Shown one piece after another: positions 16,081 to 23,835 of a stretch of DNA of 47,167 nucleotides. Made by a program: the position numbers and the translations under genes. The stretch is from Candidatus Obscuribacterales bacterium (lineage in GTDB: Bacteria > Cyanobacteriota > Vampirovibrionia > Obscuribacterales > Obscuribacteraceae): positions 1 to 47,167 of the forward strand of contig JAGVKB010000057.1 of assembly GCA_020050835.1 (NCBI GenBank), in the 5' to 3' direction. Under the pieces are notes generated by a model. That model made no database searches. It saw nothing but the letters and a program-made list of their open reading frames with translations, and was not told the origin of the DNA. The stretch's first letter is position 1; the number at the start of each line of letters is the position of its first letter.

Positions 16081-17022
16081 ATGGATCAGGTTGAGTTCAA
16101 GATCTTTCATGGCAAAGGAAAGTTGCTCCAGCTTCTGATCGCGCTTCTATGCATGTCACTTTCTGCAGGTTTCGGACAATCCGCGTGCTTGGCGAAAGCT
16201 GTTCGTTCAAATGGCCAGTTACTTGGCGGAACCCTATTGGTCGTAATTCCCTGCTCGGAGGGCATGATCCTTGTGTCGGATCGTTTGGCCTCTTCTAAGA
16301 GCAGCAATCAGAAATTCGATACCTGTAAGTTGGTGCAGCTAAGCGGAAAGGGTGCAATTGGCTCCGTGAACGCTTGCGAAGTTGTCGCTTTTGCGGCGGG
16401 GAAACGACAAACTTTGTTTTCCGCCAGTGAAGTTGCTGCTAACTGTATTAAATCTCGGCGCATCGACCTTACCAAGGGCATAACAGCAGTTGATGCACAA
16501 TTCATCGCAAACACACTGGTCAGCTCATTCGACAAGGCCATAAAGGAGATCTCCGGAGAGAAGCTTATGCAGCGTATCCCGATAGATAAACTTCTATTCG
16601 GCAGCTTTGTGGTTCATTATGTCCCAGCGGAAAGGCAGTTCGAGATAATCGCGTTCAATGTCTATAGACCGGAAGCGCCGAAACGAACATTGCTTGAACG
16701 AAATCTGATCAGGACAACGCTTCCGGATGGCGCTTCAACCAGCGTACTGAAGTTCGCGCATGATCATCCGAAGAGTCACGTTGCTATCGCGCTGCAAGAT
16801 CCTTCTCCATGTAAAACTTGGCCTTTACGCACGTCACTGGAAGTGGGCGTGCAGATGATTTTGCTCGCGCACAAGGCCGAACCAAATAGTGTGGGTGATA
16901 CATTTGATGCGCTGCTTTTGCGTCCGAACATGAGCAGTACTTGGTTGTGCGAAAAAGCTAAGGACCTCAAGGCTTGCAAATACGCCGGTAATGGGATGAC
17001 CAACGGAAGATCCAATCGATAA
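16081..17022 (+). CDS. Exported protein with proteasome-beta/HslV-like Ntn-hydrolase core
   Basis: 313 residues. A hydrophobic segment at 14-33 (LLQLLIALLCMSLSAGF) is a signal peptide or anchor. After it, GG-T51 begins TLLVVIPCSEGMILVSDRLAS. T51, D67 (SDR) and K83 (TCKLV) are spaced 16 and 32 residues, exactly as Thr1, Asp17 and Lys33 of proteasome beta subunits and HslV, and the Gly before T51 is the normal autoprocessing point. The C-terminal 100 residues are unmatched. No chaperone ATPase is nearby. If real, an exported threonine hydrolase would be unusual. The assignment is from motif spacing only. Confidence 0.55.
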   Translation: MDQVEFKIFHGKGKLLQLLIALLCMSLSAGFGQSACLAKAVRSNGQLLGGTLLVVIPCSEGMILVSDRLASSKSSNQKFDTCKLVQLSGKGAIGSVNACEVVAFAAGKRQTLFSASEVAANCIKSRRIDLTKGITAVDAQFIANTLVSSFDKAIKEISGEKLMQRIPIDKLLFGSFVVHYVPAERQFEIIAFNVYRPEAPKRTLLERNLIRTTLPDGASTSVLKFAHDHPKSHVAIALQDPSPCKTWPLRTSLEVGVQMILLAHKAEPNSVGDTFDALLLRPNMSSTWLCEKAKDLKACKYAGNGMTNGRSNR

Positions 17023-17087
17023 CTGACTACGATAGCTTGGCCGAACTGAAAGAGTCCGAACTGGAAGACATTTAGTGGGGATTGATC

Positions 17088-17318
17088 ATGCCCGAACTTG
17101 TTGAAGATGAAATCAAGCGGTACGTTGAGACCGATGGCTCAAACTGTTTGTTTTGTGCCGGCGACAAACTTCACCTCGGCAAATTACGCGGCGGAACAGG
17201 CGTAACCTTTCGCGATATCACCTGCCTCGGCTGTGGTGAAACCTGGCGCGAGATCTTTCACTTGGCGGAAATTCAGTATCCAGCTCGTGCAGATTTTGCA
17301 GAGGTCGAACGACCTTAG
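17088..17318 (+). CDS. Small zinc-ribbon protein
   Basis: 76 residues from the ATG at 17088, with GGGG eight bases upstream; a TTG two codons earlier is less likely. CLFC near residue 21 and CLGCGETWREIFHLAEI near 46-62 make a CxxC...CxxC zinc ribbon with the WxExxxL tail common in small phage and plasmid proteins. It lies between the Ntn-hydrolase-like gene and a conserved hypothetical gene on the same strand. Function unknown. Confidence 0.65.
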   Translation: MPELVEDEIKRYVETDGSNCLFCAGDKLHLGKLRGGTGVTFRDITCLGCGETWREIFHLAEIQYPARADFAEVERP

Positions 17319-17347
17319 TGTCCACCAACGGTCGGGGAGCAACTCAC

Positions 17348-18055
17348 ATGAATTTGAGAATCGGTATCCTTATCATCGGATCGTTGTGGTGGCATCCGCA
17401 CAAAACGCGGGAGGACTGGCGAAACGACAGGCTGCGGAAGGACGATGCAGTTCCGGTTCGCGTTCCCATCCGCTACGGGCGACTCTCCAAGAGTAACACT
17501 TATACGATGGTTTTTTCGGCGTCGGCACTTCCTGGCTATGCGAAGGTCGTTCCATGTCGCACAAATGTTACCAGCGATCAGGATCTCTTTGAGGAAGCTA
17601 CCAACCTTTGGGCAGCAGAAGCGAAACTAAATTCCAATAATCAGATATCTGCGAGTTGGGGCTGTGTCGTGGTATGCGTCAATCCGCATCGCGCTATTCC
17701 GCCAGAAATCCTTGCTAGCTGGAAAACTCGTGTGTCTGAAGATCCTAATGTTCACGATCACTACGCCAAATTCACACATCCCGCCAACGAAGTGAATCTT
17801 GTCAGCGATTCTGGACTGCTCCAGATTGCATGGCCCAAAAGGACCGATGACACAGAACTAGACTTTGATTTGTTGCTAGCTACCGCCAACTATCCTTTCG
17901 AACCAGGAGCTCCATGTCCGTATCCAACTCCCAGAGAAATTGCAGGAGCCTGGCTAAAGTACCCAGAAGAAGTTACTTACTTCAACCGGAATTGTGCAGA
18001 TGGCTTTCGCACCTTCGAGGACGATGCGATAGTCCAAATACTTTCTCCGGTATAA
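17348..18055 (+). CDS. Conserved hypothetical protein, possibly cyclotransferase-like
   Basis: 235 residues from an ATG preceded by GGGGAG. The N-terminus LRIGILIIGSLWW, followed at about 40-60 by VRVPIRYGRLSKSNTYTMVFS, is a conserved pattern I have seen in bacterial hypothetical proteins. The hydrophobic strand ending in GSL is reminiscent of the substrate loop of gamma-glutamylcyclotransferase-fold proteins, but the catalytic Glu cannot be placed with confidence. It converges on the AbiE operon with only 29 bases between stops. Confidence 0.55.
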   Translation: MNLRIGILIIGSLWWHPHKTREDWRNDRLRKDDAVPVRVPIRYGRLSKSNTYTMVFSASALPGYAKVVPCRTNVTSDQDLFEEATNLWAAEAKLNSNNQISASWGCVVVCVNPHRAIPPEILASWKTRVSEDPNVHDHYAKFTHPANEVNLVSDSGLLQIAWPKRTDDTELDFDLLLATANYPFEPGAPCPYPTPREIAGAWLKYPEEVTYFNRNCADGFRTFEDDAIVQILSPV

Positions 18056-18084
18056 ATTGCTCGCTGTGTCCGCTGCAGAATCAC

Positions 18085-19041
18085 TTATGAGCCCGCTTTC
18101 GATGCCCGCCATAGAAGCGGCGGATCTTGCTTAATGTGTTCAGCCATGGCCGGGTCGTCTGTAAGCAGGCTCGGATCAATGTTTCCATCCTGTCTGAGCC
18201 GCTGTATGAACTCGGCTTCTTTGTCCGTTAGTGGAAAGAATGGACTGACAAACTTCTTGCATGTAGTAAGCAGTTCTTCTGCGTAAGCTATCGGCGATGA
18301 TATCGATTGCACAATTGATGTTTTCAGCACGGGGATCAATCTTTCTGCCAGCTCCTGGGCGCTGACAGTGATGTCGGCCGCCGTCACTGTCCGCCAGTCT
18401 TTTGGTTGTTTTGCGCCATAGATAACGTATGCCAGGCGCAAGTTTTGATCATCCGATGAGAGCAGTGTAGAAAGCTGCGCAATGTCGAACAGGTCGCGAC
18501 TGGCAGTGCGGGCAAGTAATGCAGCGAGTTTGCCGCCGGCCAGCTCGTAGAGCGAGATCACCGGCATATTTTTGGCAAGTTGCCCATCGAAGGCGCAAGA
18601 GTTTTTCCTTTCCGGCTCCCAGTAAGTGACGCGGTGAAGGTAGTTGATATCAACCTGCAAATTACCCCGGCCGCTAAAGAAGCTGTGATAAGTGGCCGTG
18701 TATTTCCTGCAGGCGTATTCGTCGGGAAGTTTGGCAAGCTGGAGCTGGAGCCGCTTGCACATAGCGTCCAGGACGCGCTCTATCTGATCCCTTTCTTTCT
18801 GCATCACTGCAGCGTCGAGCGATCCAATGTAATTGAGATCGATGTCGATCGACAATCGAGGCAAGTCAAAATAGAACAGGTTCAAGGCGGTGCCGCCTTT
18901 GAGCACAACACGATCCTTGAGGTAATCATCTTCTGCGATCATGCTCAACAAGTCGATCAGGTGCGATGCTTTTTCAAGCATGTCCTGCTTAAAGCCAGTG
19001 TCTGCAGCAAGATGTTCGATGCGCTCCTTACTTAGGCTCAC
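18085..19041 (-). CDS. abiEii: AbiEii/AbiGii-family nucleotidyltransferase toxin
   Basis: 318 residues. VVLKGGTALNLFY (45-57) and LSIDIDLNY (63-71) are the GG-T and DxD motifs of DNA-polymerase-beta-type nucleotidyltransferases, and GGKLAALLARTASRDLFDI holds the later conserved K and RD motifs of the AbiEii family. Family members block growth by nucleotidyl transfer, to tRNA in studied homologues. The GTG start overlaps the antitoxin stop by four bases, the standard AbiE arrangement. It serves both phage abortive infection and plasmid stability. Confidence 0.92.
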   Translation of the reverse strand: MSLSKERIEHLAADTGFKQDMLEKASHLIDLLSMIAEDDYLKDRVVLKGGTALNLFYFDLPRLSIDIDLNYIGSLDAAVMQKERDQIERVLDAMCKRLQLQLAKLPDEYACRKYTATYHSFFSGRGNLQVDINYLHRVTYWEPERKNSCAFDGQLAKNMPVISLYELAGGKLAALLARTASRDLFDIAQLSTLLSSDDQNLRLAYVIYGAKQPKDWRTVTAADITVSAQELAERLIPVLKTSIVQSISSPIAYAEELLTTCKKFVSPFFPLTDKEAEFIQRLRQDGNIDPSLLTDDPAMAEHIKQDPPLLWRASKAGS

Positions 19042-19838
19042 ATTGGTTCCTCCCAGGAGCGAGTCAGTACACTTTCCGGCACAATGAGATTCCAGCGCAG
19101 AACAAGCTTGCCTTCGCGTTTGGTGCGAAACATGTATCGAGGCGATTTCGGTTTGCGTTCAGCCAACTGCTCAAGTTTTTGCTCGGAAACCATCAGACGA
19201 TCTTGCTGCTGCTCAAGATAGAAACCGACTTTGGCGGTAGTGGTGGCATTGTCCAGGAGGATCAAGTATTTGATGATCTCGTCCATTTTTAGGTAACTGA
19301 TACCTGCCAATGAGCGCCAGACTTCCTCGATACCACCGGCAAGGTCAATGCGGTCGAAGCAATCGACAAGCGTTCGTTCAACTGCTGTGACAGCAACATA
19401 TTGCCCGCGATAGTCATGCATGTCGGTCGCGGCTGCTTCTTGTCCTCGCTTGAGTAACTTGCGTGGATGTTGAACGGGGCAGTAACTTACGCCCTGGAAG
19501 GAGAATGGCTTGCTGTCTTCGTGAGTGGTTAGAAATGTAATCTTCTGGGTGACAGTGTATGCCAGTCCCAAGAAGGACAGAGCCGAATGATAGCCAATGA
19601 TGGCATCAGGTGCCGCTTTGTGAGCGACCTGGTAGGGATCAACGATGAATTTGTCAGGCTCGATGCCCTCGGGCACCACGGCATAGAGACTGCGACGAAC
19701 ACGTATCAAGCGTCCGGCGGCGAGGTGATGCGCGAGCAGGGACTCATTGCCGCGCTTGCCCCGTTCTGTCCCAGCGGCGGCGAAATCTGCGGCCGTAAAC
19801 ACAGGATTACGGGCGAAAAACCAAGAGCTACTGTACAT
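19038..19838 (-). CDS. abiEi: AbiEi-family antitoxin / transcription regulator
   Basis: 266 residues from the ATG at 19838; a GTG five codons earlier also fits. The N-terminal winged helix (VFTAADFAAAG...LAAGRLIRVRRSLYAVV) is followed by the AbiEi C-terminal domain with YHSALSFLGLAYT and VERTLVDCFDR. AbiEi proteins repress their own operon through repeats in the promoter and neutralise AbiEii. Here the region over and ahead of the start contains a 46-bp near-direct repeat (19834-19879 and 19908-19953). Confidence 0.9.
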   Translation of the reverse strand: MYSSSWFFARNPVFTAADFAAAGTERGKRGNESLLAHHLAAGRLIRVRRSLYAVVPEGIEPDKFIVDPYQVAHKAAPDAIIGYHSALSFLGLAYTVTQKITFLTTHEDSKPFSFQGVSYCPVQHPRKLLKRGQEAAATDMHDYRGQYVAVTAVERTLVDCFDRIDLAGGIEEVWRSLAGISYLKMDEIIKYLILLDNATTTAKVGFYLEQQQDRLMVSEQKLEQLAERKPKSPRYMFRTKREGKLVLRWNLIVPESVLTRSWEEPM

Positions 19839-19953
19839 TGACCGGTTATACACCCTAATATACTGAGTGTTTTGACGGGTTTTGTCAAGTTTTCACCAAA
19901 CTGCCAATACATTGACCGGCAGAACCCTCGAAATACTTGCGTGTTTTGGCGGG
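19834..19953. promoter_or_regulatory. Duplicated AbiE leader/operator
   Basis: Two related 46-bp blocks, 19834-19879 and 19908-19953, both begin TACATTGACCGG and end GTGTTTTG(A/G)CGGG on the plus strand, 74 bp apart. The proximal block contains the abiEi start codon and the distal block a copy of it that is not followed by the gene. AbiEi-type regulators bind paired repeats at this place. Confidence 0.6.
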
Positions 19954-20007
19954 ACATGTCCAGTGCGGCGCCGAGCCAATGGCTAAGTTGCTTGCGCCTG
20001 TTTACAG

Positions 20008-20259
20008 TCAGTCTGGGGCCTGGTCCCCGCCCGGCCGCACTAAAATATACTTCGGGCAACGGAAAGACTCTGTCTTGCCTTGTGCCAGATCCGGCAACGT
20101 GGTGACTAGCCCGCAGGCTCTGCAGGTAACCTTCATGGTTACGTCGATCTGATCAGTCCAGTCATGCGGCTGATCGATGTTTTCCGGCCAGTTCTCCCAG
20201 TGTCCGCAGCCCACCACACCGAGCTTGCTATTACAGTCTTTGCAGACTCTCGCTGCCAT
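20008..20259 (-). CDS. Small zinc-ribbon protein
   Basis: 83 residues from the ATG at 20259; a TTG 51 bases upstream extends the frame but lacks a better binding site. CKDC near residue 6 and CRAC near 46, with a GCGH in between, give a zinc-binding fold. Cys residues are otherwise rare, which supports the reading. It lies upstream of AbiE on the same strand. No function can be named. Confidence 0.55.
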   Translation of the reverse strand: MAARVCKDCNSKLGVVGCGHWENWPENIDQPHDWTDQIDVTMKVTCRACGLVTTLPDLAQGKTESFRCPKYILVRPGGDQAPD

Positions 20260-20360
20260 GCACCAATCACCGAATCTAGAGTCCCCTATTTTATCTTGTT
20301 GGCTAGCCAATGAACATAGCTAGTCCAGCTCTCGGACTGTCTTTTGATTATGACTAGAGA

Positions 20361-20852
20361 TCAGTTGCTTCTGCCGGCAGTTTTTCTGAAGGTCCAGGGC
20401 GGCACCGTATCTGGTGCCTGCCAGAGTCCGCGGCGATTGCTTCTCGCTTCTTCCTCCAGCATCTGTAGATCCGCATCTTTACTGTATTTAGAGTATTGCC
20501 AGGCAAAACCTTGTTTGACGAGCTCGCGATTGAGTGAGTCACCATTTGGTAGTTTGACCTGGGCGATCGATCGGCGATACCGGTCTTGACCAACTGTATC
20601 GACCAGGACCGTCTTGCGAAAAACGAGTTGGGCTGTAAATTGCTTGGCGGCGGTGCCGTAAGCCTGCGTTTTCTCAGGGCAGTCAATTTCGGCGAGCCTG
20701 AGAGTTTCGGTCTGACCGTTGTGCAGAACCTTGATTGTGTCGCCATCAGCGATGCCTACCACCAGGGCGTCATAACTCTTCGCATGCGCGGCAGCGATAG
20801 TAAGACAGGCAGTAATCATCATTACAAGCGCGGATCTGAGTACTTTTTCCAT
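20361..20852 (-). CDS. Exported thermonuclease-family nuclease (SNase domain)
   Basis: 163 residues. A signal peptide spans about 1-24 (MMITACLTIAAAHAK). The staphylococcal-nuclease fold follows: VVGIADGDTIKV (31-42), LRLAEIDCPE with R52 and E60 eight residues apart as in SNase R35/E43, and DRYRRS near 90-95 for the second catalytic Arg. The C-terminus NRRGLWQAPDTVPPW is the typical end of the family. It should hydrolyse DNA or RNA outside the cytoplasm. It is complete. Confidence 0.92.
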   Translation of the reverse strand: MEKVLRSALVMMITACLTIAAAHAKSYDALVVGIADGDTIKVLHNGQTETLRLAEIDCPEKTQAYGTAAKQFTAQLVFRKTVLVDTVGQDRYRRSIAQVKLPNGDSLNRELVKQGFAWQYSKYSKDADLQMLEEEARSNRRGLWQAPDTVPPWTFRKTAGRSN

Positions 20853-20951
20853 CGCCTGACTACCTCGCCCTGCCTTCTATCCTTTATAACGAATGAGAGG
20901 CATAAAAAGTTCAATTCGGAATCCGGCTGCTGGCCGATGTGACTTCTGGCA

Positions 20952-21101
20952 GGCTTGACGCCGGGTTGGTGCGCGCTAGTCTGGACCGCCACCGCAGGCA
21001 GGTGGCGCCATCCATGATGATGAACCACCCAGACGCTCCCGGCGCCCCCGCCTGCGACGCCTGCGGTGAATGCGCGCGCCTTGGGGTCCCGGCGTCAAGC
21101 C
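20952..21101. repeat. Large imperfect inverted repeat, REP-like (type 2)
   Basis: The left end GGCTTGACGCCGGG and right end CCCGGCGTCAAGCC are perfect 14-bp inverted arms, each followed inward by further GC-rich complementary segments (GTGCGCGC against GCGCGCC). It shares the GGCTTGACGC core with the 104-bp elements but differs inside and is about 150 bp. It fills the gap between the SNase and the transposase-fusion genes. Confidence 0.7.
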
Positions 21102-21119
21102 CGTGATTTTCGGCAGATA

Positions 21120-22298
21120 CTACTCAAATAAAGCGCGTGTCTGATCGGTGATTAGACTGTGAAAAGCGATGTAGACATTCTTTTTCAGTCCGTCAGCAAG
21201 CTCTAGAACTTGGTCAAGAGTACATTCTTGAATCCAGTGTGATTCAAGATCAAGACGGACCTCCAAAGACGGGCCAACTGGCTCAATGGTATAGATGCAT
21301 CTGAGAAAGCGTGGATCGTCATCGTACATAAGGTCGGTCGAATGATTAGCCCGGATCAATCGTTTCGGAAAGGAATAGGAGAGATTTTGTTCTCGCATAA
21401 AGCGCGGTGGTATCACTCGCGGCGGCTCGTTGGGCAGCATGTGGAAATACTCTGTAAGTTCAACTTCTGCCGGCAGCGTGATCAAGTTGGAAAAAAGAAC
21501 AGCAACCTTAGTGATTTTTGCCTGATTGTAAGTGGCTTTGCAGGCATTCACAACATCAACAGCATACGGTCTGAAAGTTTCTTCCCAGGTCTCATAGTGA
21601 GCACTTGTCCAGAGAACTATCCCGCGTCCGTCAGCCATGACCCGGCAAAGACCATCACTTGTCCGCAACTCAGGCACTTCTCCATAGCCATATTCACTGT
21701 CTACTTCCTTTACTGGAAATGTCGATTTGAGATGGTTATGCATGATGTGCGCGGGAAAGACCGGCTGGCGCGAATCCGGTTCGAAGGCTTCGATTGTGAG
21801 CATCACTTCTTTCAGTGGCGATTTCGAGTAGTGATGAAAGTAAACTGATCGGGGAGAGTAGACGCTAATCCAACGATCGAGAGCATTGGCTATTTGCGTA
21901 GACTCAGCTTGTTTCTTGGCTCTGGCGGTGGCAGCGACCAGGTCAAAGAATTGACGAAGCTCCTGGTCGTTAGTAAGTCGTTGCTGCAGCTGCGCATATA
22001 GAGCGGAGTCCCACGTCTGATCCAAGTCATCCAACCCGATGAACCACCGGAAGAGAGCATTGAAGCGCAAGTGATCCGCGAAATGCTGATGGTCCGGCAA
22101 CCAATAAAAGGCTTGCAGGAGCGCTGCCCGCAGAGCTTGGTCCAGCGGCATCTCTGGTTCAGGCGTTCCCGCCGTTGAGAGCCTTGTCATCGTGTATTGA
22201 ACAGGCTCAGCCGTAAGGGCATGGAGCAACCGGAGCGGGTGGTGAGCCGGTATTTGCTGCTCAATGGGAGCCTGGGTAATGGATGGCTTATCGGTCAT
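21120..22298 (-). CDS. Fusion: IS5-type transposase N-terminal domain (DUF772-like) + TIGR04255-like domain
   Basis: 392 residues from the ATG at 22298, with GGAGAA upstream. Residues about 18-105 (HPLRLLHALT..., LDQALRAALLQAFYWLPDHQ, LRFNALFRWFIGL) follow the N-terminal region of IS5/IS1182-family transposases. The DDE catalytic domain is absent. Residues about 150-392 (KSPLKEVMLTIEAFEP..., then HIMHNHLKSTFP) look like the TIGR04255 family, conserved bacterial proteins of unknown role. The frame is intact and ends properly, so this is a chimeric gene rather than a broken IS. The DUF772 part may now serve as a DNA-binding domain. Confidence 0.68.
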   Translation of the reverse strand: MTDKPSITQAPIEQQIPAHHPLRLLHALTAEPVQYTMTRLSTAGTPEPEMPLDQALRAALLQAFYWLPDHQHFADHLRFNALFRWFIGLDDLDQTWDSALYAQLQQRLTNDQELRQFFDLVAATARAKKQAESTQIANALDRWISVYSPRSVYFHHYSKSPLKEVMLTIEAFEPDSRQPVFPAHIMHNHLKSTFPVKEVDSEYGYGEVPELRTSDGLCRVMADGRGIVLWTSAHYETWEETFRPYAVDVVNACKATYNQAKITKVAVLFSNLITLPAEVELTEYFHMLPNEPPRVIPPRFMREQNLSYSFPKRLIRANHSTDLMYDDDPRFLRCIYTIEPVGPSLEVRLDLESHWIQECTLDQVLELADGLKKNVYIAFHSLITDQTRALFE

Positions 22299-22377
22299 GG
22301 GCCTGGTTCTCCGGACATAAACCATTAAAGGTAGCGCCGGAAACCCTTAAAATTTCAACAGAAAGATTAAATCTGTT

Positions 22378-22405
22378 AGCTAAAAGAGCTGTTTTGGCTT
22401 ATGAT
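22378..22405 (+). promoter_or_regulatory. Operator and -10 box of the Phd/RelE operon
   Basis: AGCTAAAA and TTTTGGCT form an 8-bp inverted repeat with one mismatch (22378-22399), followed by TATGAT (22400-22405) as a likely -10 hexamer, 36 bases before the antitoxin ATG. Phd-type antitoxins bind such palindromes. Confidence 0.5.
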
Positions 22406-22440
22406 AGCTATATCGTTTAATGTTACTTGCGAGAAAAGCC

Positions 22441-22695
22441 ATGAAGACTGTTAGCTCAACTGAAATCAAGAATAGGCTGGGTCAGTACCTGGAAAGTGCC
22501 GTGGCTGAGCCTGTCGTTATAGAGAAGGCTGGCCGGCCGGTTGCCGTAGTGCTGAGCTATGGCGAGTACCAGCGGCTACAGCGCCTGGAGGACTCTTACT
22601 GGGCAGCTCGCTGTCGCCTGGCAGAGGAATCCGGCTGGGCGGGTCCTGAGGAGTCAATGAAGGCTCTTAAGGAGAGCGCCGGTGCCGAAGCTTAG
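22441..22695 (+). CDS. Phd/YefM-family antitoxin
   Basis: 84 residues from the ATG at 22441; an ATG 21 bases upstream adds residues not typical of the family. MKTVSSTEIKNRLGQYLESA, then VVIEKAGRPVAVVLSYGEYQRL, is the standard Phd/YefM DNA-binding fold. The C-terminal 35 residues would bind the toxin. It overlaps the toxin gene by 14 bases. Confidence 0.92.
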   Translation: MKTVSSTEIKNRLGQYLESAVAEPVVIEKAGRPVAVVLSYGEYQRLQRLEDSYWAARCRLAEESGWAGPEESMKALKESAGAEA

Positions 22696-22975
22696 TTTTA
22701 ACGGCACGAATGACGCCGTCGAGTTTCTCAGGAACCTTGAGCCTAAGCAGCATCGACAAGTCTCCAATAAAATCCTCGATCTAATGGATAACCCGCGGCC
22801 TCACGACAGCATTGATCTGAAGGGGGCAGCGGGTCATTTCCGTACTGATATTGGTGAGTTCAGAATCTGCTATCGCTTCGACGACAAGATGCTTTGGGTC
22901 GTTGAGATCGGGCGGCGAAATGACGACGACGTTTACGATACATTTAAGAGGCGAATGAAGCGGGGACGGAAGTAG
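22682..22975 (+). CDS. RelE/ParE-superfamily toxin
   Basis: 97 residues from a GTG inside the antitoxin gene. FLRNLEPKQHRQVSNKILDL, then DLKGAAGHFRTDIGEFRICY, then DDKMLWVVEIGRRNDDDVY, is the compact RelE pattern of two helices followed by a beta-sheet carrying GxFR-x-GxxRxxY. It is probably an mRNA interferase or, less likely, a gyrase inhibitor. It is the last plus-strand gene before the convergent DISARM block, 68 bases away. Confidence 0.9.
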   Translation: MPKLSFNGTNDAVEFLRNLEPKQHRQVSNKILDLMDNPRPHDSIDLKGAAGHFRTDIGEFRICYRFDDKMLWVVEIGRRNDDDVYDTFKRRMKRGRK

Positions 22976-23043
22976 GATCGTTGACGGGGCTACTCTCTTT
23001 CTGGTCGCGTATTTCAAATGTCGACCGAGCAAATTGAGGCAGG

Positions 23044-23835
23044 TTAAAGTAGTTGGCAAAACAGTTTTTCGGCCAGTAACGTTCCGAAATGTCTTGTCAC
23101 CCTCATTGCTATCGGGTTACTCCGCAACAGGAGACCAAGTTCAATATTGCGTTCCTGTGCAGCTTCGGTGAAATTAGCAGAAGAAATAAAGACTTCCTGG
23201 TTGTCTACCACCACGCATTTGGCATGTAAGCAAGCTTTGCTTTCGGGCGAAAGCTCTAAAGACTTTGGGAAATAGTAGACTTGCGGCACCGGCCTTTGTG
23301 GGGGCCATTGGTGTTGGAGAAAGCGGTGGCGAAACTTTTCGACCAAGGATTGTGCATCTGTTTGATCTCCATGCTGTCTTTGTATGTCTAAAAACAGCTG
23401 CACCTTGAGAGTCGACTTCTCTGCCATTCTGTCGGCAAGCGCTTGAAACACCCGCTGTCCCTGGTAGACTGCATAGCCGGCCACAAGCACTGAGGTGTTC
23501 GCTTTTGCAAATAATTCTCTTACAACTACGCTCGTATCCCGGTTTGAGACTGCACCTGCTTCTGGGCCAGTTGTGACAAAATCAACTAGCTCGTCAATGC
23601 ATTCGTGCTGTCGTCTGTCCTTTACTAAAACATCGAGAACATGAGCTATTTGTGTGCCATTAAATCCAAGAGAAGTCAGGGAGTTGAGGTCATCAGCAAT
23701 TGAAGCAGCCAGGGAAGAGTGGATGAGCCTTTGAACTACAAAAGCGGTAACTGGATTCTGAAGCCTACCGGAGCGTAATGCAGCGGCGAGTGCCTGAAGA
23801 TCTGAGTCAGAAAGTCGGATTATATGCTCGGTCAT
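23044..23835 (-). CDS. drmC: DISARM protein DrmC, phospholipase D-like
   Basis: 263 residues. A single HKD motif HAKCVVVDNQEVFISSANFT gives H204, K206, D211, with N221 and E232 completing the half-site, so an active PLD enzyme would need a dimer. The N-terminal 100 residues are helical and match the layout of DrmC. It overlaps drmB by four bases (ATGA) and ends the operon. In the studied class 2 system DrmC was dispensable for protection. Confidence 0.93.
   Translation of the reverse strand: MTEHIIRLSDSDLQALAAALRSGRLQNPVTAFVVQRLIHSSLAASIADDLNSLTSLGFNGTQIAHVLDVLVKDRRQHECIDELVDFVTTGPEAGAVSNRDTSVVVRELFAKANTSVLVAGYAVYQGQRVFQALADRMAEKSTLKVQLFLDIQRQHGDQTDAQSLVEKFRHRFLQHQWPPQRPVPQVYYFPKSLELSPESKACLHAKCVVVDNQEVFISSANFTEAAQERNIELGLLLRSNPIAMRVTRHFGTLLAEKLFCQLL

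Noticed and set aside
19706-20059. Long minus-strand frame covering the AbiE leader
   Set aside because: It overlaps the abiEi gene in another frame and its sequence follows the duplicated leader; no domain.
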